Below, one piece after another: positions 57,784 through 64,000 of a stretch of DNA of 64,000 nucleotides. The DNA is from Termitomyces sp. T153 (Eukaryota > Basidiomycota > Agaricomycetes > Agaricales > Lyophyllaceae). Numbering within the stretch: position 1 is the stretch's first letter; each line of letters begins with the position of its first letter. The position numbers and the translations under genes were made by a program. The notes under the pieces are model-generated. The model did not search any database. It was not told the origin of the DNA and saw only the letters and a program-made list of their open reading frames with translations. Location: contig JACKQL020000092.1 of NCBI GenBank assembly GCA_018296165.2, forward strand, positions 124,001 to 188,000. Reading direction: 5' to 3'.

Positions 57784-58000
57784 TTCAACTTTGCAGGTTT
57801 ATCCCTATTTTAGTCAGAAATAAAGAGTAAGTTGCATGTGGGAATGTCAACAGAGTCATGTGACCATGTTTGGTTATATTTGGGAGTGGTTCAAGTTGGT
57901 TAAATCACACCTTGACCTTCAACCACCATTATGAAAGCTACTTCTCTTGCACAATGCTCTACTGTTGCTTCTCTCCTTGCTCAAGGGTATTCTCTGCATC

Positions 58001-59075
58001 TGTCAGGTTCTGCTAACAATGGGGGCTCAGCTTAACTGAGCAAGCCCTTACTAAGCAGATGCAATGTCTTGCACTTATAATGTAGTGCTACAGAGTGGTC
58101 CAGACTTCAGATACTTGCAATACTTGTGAGAATAAGTCAAGAGAAGCAGTCCAAGCAAGTCCAGAGCAGTTCAAGCAAGTCTAAGACCAGGTACAATAAG
58201 TGTTAGGATGGGAGGAGCATTAGGTACAAGTTTATAGGCAAATATACAGACTGTGAAGCAAGCAGAGATTATACAGGTGATAAGAGTGGGACCAGGGATT
58301 GATGGGGGATCAATTAAGAGTGATGGGTTTCAGGGCTGAGTGTAGAGCAAGGTCTGGAGTTAACTTATGAATGTTAGAGAGTTATAACATATGCACAGAG
58401 TTTGTAACAATGTTAGAATTGAAAGGAAATTAGGAACAATAAAGAAAACAGAGATAGATGAGGCAAGATAGAGTCAAGATGAGACAGAAACAAGGATGAA
58501 GTAGAATGGAAACAAGAGACACAAGACTAGAGACAGGAACAGAGAAGAAATCTAACAAGTAACCACAGGTAATTCAATATCAAAATTAGGATAACAGATG
58601 CTATTCTATGACTTATATGCTAACTACTGGGCTCTTCTAAGGATTGGGGGTATGACAGCAGGACTTGTTGGAGCCATGTGGGATTGACAGGTATCAGTTC
58701 TAATCAGATGGCAGGCCATGTTGATGTTCTGATGGGAACTGATGGGAATGTAGTCTGCTCCACAGCTGCTGGGAAGTTCTGGAGGGATTGAGTGAGTTGA
58801 GAGGACAAGCTAGTGATGTGTGTCTAAGTCAGGGGAGATGTCAAAGAAGCTTGGGGGCTTTGTGAGAGAAGAAGAGGGACTGATGAGGCCTGCAGGAGAC
58901 ATGCTGGGGTTTGCCAGAAGGTTGTCAGAGTTATGCTAAGAAAGTGTCAGAGTTAGCCAAGGCAGGCACTATGGGTGAACAAAGGTTGAAGTGAGTCAAG
59001 GGGGTGTTGGGGGGAGCTCTGGAGAAGCAGAGTGGTTTGGAAAGAGGCCCAGAGGTCTGGGAGTAAGTTGTGATA
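58001..59075 (+). mobile_element. Old solo LTR (TGTCAGG family) inside the Tc1 transposase, TSD GCATC
   Basis: 1075 bp starting TGTCAGGTTCTGCT and ending TTGTGATA (family GTGACA), between GCATC at 57,996-58,000 and 59,076-59,080. CG sites are essentially all lost. Confidence 0.87.
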
Positions 59076-59633
59076 GCATCAGATCAAGGCTAAAACTGGT
59101 CTAGAGAAGTCCATTATTGGGAGGGTTGGTAGAAAGTTGGAGGTGGACAAGGAAAACCATCCTGGAGGCCATCTAGCTAAGCTTACTCCACATGATAAAC
59201 AGGCTATTATTTGACAAATCTCAACTGGAAGACTTGATACAGCTGTTCAAGCCACCAATTTTATCAACAACATCATTTCCAACCCTGTCTCTCCTCAGAC
59301 TGTCTGGAATGTGCTGAAGAAGGGGTATTGGTCTGCTACAAAGAGGAAAGTTTCTATGCTCAAAGCTAGACATTGGCAACTACAACTTAAATAGGCTCAA
59401 GAGCATCAGAACTGGACTATGAAGGACTGAAAAAGAATGTTGTGAATAGATGAGACAAAAATTAATAGGATTGGGTCAGATGGAAAGCAGTATGTGTGGA
59501 AGCTACAAAGAGAAGGCATTGCAAACCAAACTCCTACACCTACTGTGAAACATGGAGGAGGGAATAATCTCATAGTATGGAGCTGTATAAGTTGGAATGG
59601 GGTAGGAAAGCTAGTAGAGGTGGTGGGGATCAT

Positions 59634-61827
59634 TGTCACAACCCACTCTCCAGACCTCAGCTCCCTCCTCCAAACTGCTCTACTTTTCCAGAGTTTTCTC
59701 TGGAGTTCCCTCTAGACTTGCCTTGACCTTTGCCCATCTATGGTGCCTGCCCCAGCTAACTCTGACACTTTCCTGGCAAACCCCAATGCATCCCTTGCAG
59801 GCCCCATCACTTCCCCTTCCTTCCCAGGTTCCCAGCCCCCTCTGACATCTCTTCTGACCCAGGCACACATCACTGGCTTGCCTCTACAACCTACACAATT
59901 ACTCTGAAACTCTTTGGCAATAAAGGGGCAGACTGTGTTCCCATCAGTTCCTATCAGAACATCATTGTAGCCCACCATCTAATCAGAGCTGACACCCATC
60001 AACCCCATATGGCTCTAACAAGCCCTGCTGTCACACCCTCAGTTCCCAGAGGAGGTTCAGTAGTTAGTATATAAGGCATAGAGTAGCATTTGTTACATTA
60101 GTCTTGATATTGCTTTACTTGGTTACTTGTGTTTCATGTTTCCTTTCTGTTACATTTTCTGGTCTTCTTTCTATTTCAGTCTCTAGTCTCAATCTATCCC
60201 TTTCTCAGTTTCATCTTGTCTTGTCTGTCTCTGTTTTCTTTATTGTTTCTAAGTTTCTTTCCACTCTGATGTTATTATTGTCAGGTTCCACTGACCTTGG
60301 GGGCTCAGCTGCACTGGGCGAGTCCTTACTAGGTGGGCGTGATCCCCTTGTACTGGTAACCAAACACTCAAAAACGTTCCAGGCACTGATGGCTGGTGCG
60401 GGTAGTTGGTGGGATGTGATCCAGACAGATCCGGGGAGGTCCGGAGAAGTCGGATTGCAAGGAAACGGGACAGTCTTGGCAGGGTTCAGGCAGAAGACCA
60501 TATAGGGGGATTCGCAGAAGCAAAGGAGTAGGCGGCGGTGTGATCAATGGGAGCGGAGCCGGGGTTTGATGGGAGATCAATGGGAGTTGATGGAGTCCAG
60601 GACCGAGCAAAGAACAAGGTTCGGACTGGTGAAAGAGTGTCGGGGTTTGTAATCGTAACCGCGGAGTTTGTGAGATCGTTAAGGTTGATGAAGACTTGGG
60701 CACAATGGCCGGACGGAGTCACCGAGACAGCGTCAGACAAAATGGAATGGAGTCGATATGGGACAAGAGTAGATTCGAGTGGAGATATGAAACGATAACA
60801 AGAACGATAACAAAATGGAGACAAGACAAGACCGGGAGACTAAGATAAGACTGGGAGACTGGGAGTAAGGAGAACGAGACACAAAACACAAAACACAAAA
60901 CACGAGAAGGAAACAATCAGACCATAGGTAACGTTAAGCAATATCAAGACTAGAGTATGAAGAGCTACTCGACAGCTTATATACTGACTACCGGAGAACT
61001 TCGGGGTATGTCAGCTGCGGCTGCGGGGCTTAGCAGAGCTCGACGGAGTGGGTGGGTGTCAGTTGCAATCGAGGATCAGGCTGCGCTGATACGTTGATGG
61101 GATCATTGGGGAATGCGGGTCGCCCCAAGGTTGTCGTGATACTCCGGAATAGGTCAGAGGAACCAGGGTGTTGAGTTGATGATGGGTGGCAAAGATCGGA
61201 AACAGCGGGGGTGGTTCTCAGGGTTCGGGAGATCCAGGGTAAGTGTCAGTGGCTGCAGGGAAGGCATTGAAGTTGGCCAGGGGGCCGTCGGAGTTAGCCA
61301 GGGAGGCATCGGAGTTAGCCGAAATAGGCATGGGGCATGGGCGGAAGTTCGGCGGAGCGTCGGGGGTTTTTTTGGGGGTCGGGGGGTTGATGGACGATGT
61401 GCGGGGGTTCAGGGGATGGGTCGTGACAATTATGAACTCCATGCACATGCTACAATCCTCCAAACATTCTTAAGTTAACTTTGGACCTCACTCTACACTC
61501 AGCCTCAGAACTCATCACCCTTAATTGATCCCCCATCAAACTCTGGCTCCACTCCCATCAACATGTAGCCTCTGCTTACTCCACAGTCTATACATTTGCC
61601 TATGAACTTATACCTGATGCCCTTCCAAGCCCAATGCTTATTGTACCTAGTCTTAGACTTCTCTGTACCACTCTGGACTTGCTCAGACTGCTCCTCCTAG
61701 CTTCCCCTCACAAGTATCTGAAGTCCAAACCTCTCTGGAGTGCTAGGTTATAAGTGCAGGACATTGTGTTCACCTAGTAAGGACTCTCTCAGTTAAGCTG
61801 AGCCCTCATGGTCAGCAGAACCTGACA
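59634..61827 (-). mobile_element. Old solo LTR of the same family, reverse, TSD ATCAT, split by a younger copy
   Basis: Read on the minus strand it starts TGTCAGGTTCTGCTGACC (61,827) and ends GGGTTGTGACA (59,634). ATCAT flanks it at 59,629-59,633 and 61,828-61,832. The CG-rich LTR at 60,279-61,428 interrupts it. Its own sequence is 59,634-60,278 plus 61,434-61,827. Confidence 0.87.
60279..61428 (+). mobile_element. Young solo LTR of the same family, TSD ATTAT
   Basis: 1150 bp, CG-rich, TGTCAGGTTCCACTGACC to GGGTCGTGACA, with ATTAT at 60,274-60,278 and 61,429-61,433. Very similar to the copy at 24,173-25,330. Confidence 0.9.
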
Positions 61828-62235
61828 ATCATGAATGCAGAGCAGTACTGTGAAATTTTGGATGACAGAGCAAAGAAGAGCTTTGAAAAATTGGAGATGA
61901 AGGAGGGTGCCCACTATTTTCAACAGAACAATAACCCCAAAAACAACTCCAAGAGAGCTAACAAGTGGTTTGAAGACAACAACTTTGATGTCCTCTAGTG
62001 GCCAGCCCAATTCCCTGATCTTAACCCTATTGAACACCTCTGGAAGTACTTCAAGAAGCAGCTTAGGCAGTATGAACACCTCCTCATGGTGTGCATGAAT
62101 TGTGGGAGAGGGTTGCAAAGGAGTGGGATGAAATACCAGCAGAGGCATGCCAAAGACTAATAGAATGCTTAGAAGGATTCAAGCAGTTATTAAGACAAAT
62201 GCAGGACATACAAAATGCTAGATACCAAAATTAGA

Positions 62236-62448
62236 GATGCTCAAAAAACTGTCCCAATGAGTGAATATTTTAAAATGGCCATTACTCCATCAGTTTTCAT
62301 TTAAATTACATAAACTAAAATGCAATTTGTAGCTATAATACCATAGTATTTTACATGATTTAACCAGAATTTTGAATACTTCCAATCCTTCATGCCAATG
62401 TCATCTTTCAAAAAGTATAAAACATTGGGACAGTTTTTTGAGCCACTA
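62236..62448 (+). repeat. Right terminal inverted repeat of the Tc1 element
   Basis: 213 bp, inverse of 57,571-57,783 with scattered changes; ends GAGCCACTA then TA (last base altered from G). Confidence 0.85.
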
Positions 62449-63367
62449 TAGTACACCATTGCTAACTTCACTTGCAAGTTATTTCAAAAATTAAGCTTCT
62501 GACTCATTGTACTTTTTTCAAACAAGTGTATGAGATGACTCAAGCACAAATCACAAATTTTGAATAGCAAACAATCAAGTATTATGCAGGAGATTGCACA
62601 AGGGCATGCCATACCAAAGGTTTCAATCACTTGGCAATGGGAACACTTAGTAATGAAAACCAAATTAAATAAAATCAGCTGTTGTTATTAGAATTGATAA
62701 GTTTTTTGATAATATATGTGATGATATATAGTCTGGAGAATTTACATACTAAGATTTTTAGGATTGAGAAGTTCTTTGATAATATATGTGATGAATTATA
62801 GTCTGAGAAATTTACATACTAAGATTTCACAGCAAAACAAATCATAGTATAGTGCAAAGCTTCAAAAAACAAAATGTGATAATAAAGTAGCTACTTTAAA
62901 TGTGGCAGTCTAAAAAAAATATATTAACTTACTTTAATTGTCATAGTAAAATAAAAACTTAATTACTTGTCAACATTGTGAGAGTCAATTCAAAGTCTGA
63001 GATTAAGACAACAAAGTAAATCAATCAAGCATAAATTAATAGAAATAGATACATTGACTTCACAAATATAAAACTCTCCTTGACTTAATTCACTTTCCAT
63101 GAAATATGTGTTTTGTAAAAAGCAATCAACTAATTTAAATATGCTAATATGACAATTAGAAAAAAATCTCCCTATGTGAACTTGCTTAGTGTGAGAAATG
63201 GGGATTATAAATTTGAGCACTTTTTACCCTGCTTTTATTGATTATACTAAGAGAAAAAGCAGAGTATAAATTGATTTAAGAATGAAAACATGCAAACAAA
63301 AGCTAATGCTAATGCTGCTGTCAGACTCATGCTGAACACTGAAAACTTTGTCCACCAGGTCCTCCCA
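62449..63367. other. AT-rich, CG-free DNA with a 70-bp tandem pair
   Basis: Two copies of a 70-bp unit sharing TTTGATAATATATGTGATGA and AATTTACATACTAAGATTT lie at about 62,691-62,760 and 62,761-62,830. Otherwise no gene or named element is seen. Short ORFs here are AT-rich noise. Confidence 0.5.
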
Positions 63368-63830
63368 ACTTTTATGATATAGATTCTATCCAGACACAAT
63401 CTCAACATCAGCATCTCTGTCCTCAAGATCTTTATTGACATTTATAACTGTAACTAGATGCTTTTTTTTCCTTTGTAGTGGCTCTGTTTTTCAGATTCAA
63501 ATTGGTCAAGCAACATACATCTAAAAACAATCTTGATATCAAAATTCTCAACATCAAAATTCTTGTCAATATTCATAATTTTTTTTCTTAGTTGCTTTAT
63601 TTTCCAAATTCAGATTGGCTAGCAACATACATTCAAAAATGATCTTGATATCAGAATCTTCAACATCAGAATTTTTGTCAATGTTCATGACTTTTTCTTT
63701 CCTACTTGCTTTGTTTTTTGAATCTAGATTGACTGGCAACATATATTTAAGAACATTTTTGACATTAAAATTCTTAATATTAAAATCCTCATCAATGTGT
63801 TTTTTTTTATCTTAGTTGGTCTGTTTTTTG
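63368..63830. repeat. Minisatellite, period about 113 bp, about four copies
   Basis: Recurring landmarks GCTCTGTTTTT (63,481), GCTTTATTTTCC (63,594), GCTTTGTTTTTTG (63,708) and GGTCTGTTTTTTGC (63,818), each followed by AT-rich text with CAACATACAT and TTGATATCA/ATCTTGAT motifs. A first, more diverged unit begins near 63,368. 63,831-64,000 shows nothing. Confidence 0.7.
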
Positions 63831-64000
63831 CTATGGCTATAGCACCTTGAGAGTTTCTCCATTAAACAGTTTACCTCTATTGGAATGCATGCAAATCCAA
63901 CCATGAAACAGATGCATCTACAGGCCTAATAAATCTCTTCAAAATCTCTAACATTTCAATAAACATGTTTAAGACTAATCAGAGTGACAAGCAGGCTTTG

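Larger units (their letters stand above)
57931..62234 (+). pseudogene. Tc1/mariner transposase (DDE), decayed and interrupted twice
   Basis: Exonic pieces 57,931-58,000, 59,076-59,633 and 61,828-62,234 join across the target duplications. Helix-turn-helix part: CSTVASLLAQGYSLH, then KAKTGLEKSIIGRVG, KENHPGGHLAKLTPHDK, STGRLDTAVQATNFI. Catalytic part: IDETKINRIGSDGKQYVW (Asp), HGGGNNLIVWSCISWNGVGK, NAEQYCEILDD, YFQQNNNPKNNSKRA (where Asp of QDNDPKH has become Asn), WPAQFPDLNPIEHLW with Glu. Several TGA/TAG codons and a frameshift near 62,085 are present. Confidence 0.88.
57571..62448 (+). mobile_element. Tc1-like transposon carrying nested solo LTRs
   Basis: Outer ends CAGTGGCTCAAAAAACTGTC and its inverse, TA on both sides (57,569-57,570 and 62,449-62,450), and terminal inverted repeats of 213 bp each (57,571-57,783 and 62,236-62,448). 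Removing the nested LTRs leaves about 1.6 kb, a normal Tc1 size. CG sites are almost absent outside the youngest LTR. Confidence 0.88.

Overview
The window is genomic DNA of a filamentous basidiomycete, most likely an agaricomycete. The reasons are many introns of about 46-65 nt, RIM101/PacC, 11S proteasome-activator and CENP-C/Mif2 proteins of fungal type, and Ty3/gypsy, Copia, Tc1, hAT and tyrosine-recombinase relics. All calls come from reading the sequence and recalling protein families; no database search was run.

Layout. (1) 1-21,360 is a gene-dense housekeeping block: RFC4 (-) diverging from mitochondrial-type seryl-tRNA synthetase (+); an LSB5-like VHS/GAT protein (-); a FAR1-type zinc-finger protein (-) diverging from UTP11 (+); a secreted PLC-like phosphodiesterase (-) diverging from an AYR1-like reductase (+); myosin regulatory light chain (+); PacC/RIM101 (+) behind a cluster of six PacC-type hexamers; TAF1 (-) diverging from an 11S/PA28 proteasome activator (+); and RRB1/GRWD1 (-). 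(2) 21,361-34,131 is a transposon graveyard with very few CG dinucleotides: a short direct repeat, a decayed tyrosine recombinase, nested solo LTRs, an NTPase-like relic, unclassified ORFs, and a 5.1-kb Copia element bounded by a perfect 5-bp duplication. (3) 34,132-38,261 is a second gene island: a mitochondrial tRNA 2-thiouridylase (MnmA/SLM3/MTU1, -) diverging from CENP-C/Mif2 (+). (4) 38,262-51,190 is a decayed hAT transposase split by an 11.2-kb, CG-rich, young Ty3/gypsy element on the minus strand. (5) 51,191-64,000 is CG-depleted again: a decayed chromodomain gypsy element (+), then a Tc1-like transposon carrying three solo LTRs nested to two levels, then AT-rich DNA with tandem repeats.

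Most notable points. The young gypsy element carries, antisense to its own genes, a six-exon gene with a Zn2Cys6-like cysteine cluster between integrase and the 3' LTR; its introns would be invisible to splicing of the element's own genomic RNA. In the Copia element one LTR has 12 CG sites and the other has lost all 12 to TG or CA, and the edge of the CG depletion lies inside the element near 33,000, which looks like the fossil edge of a methylated domain. Perfect target-site duplications let the order of most insertions be read directly.

The housekeeping genes do not form a pathway. They sit in divergent or convergent pairs with short shared intergenic regions, some carrying readable regulatory motifs (ACGCGT between RFC4 and SerRS; GCCAAG before PacC).
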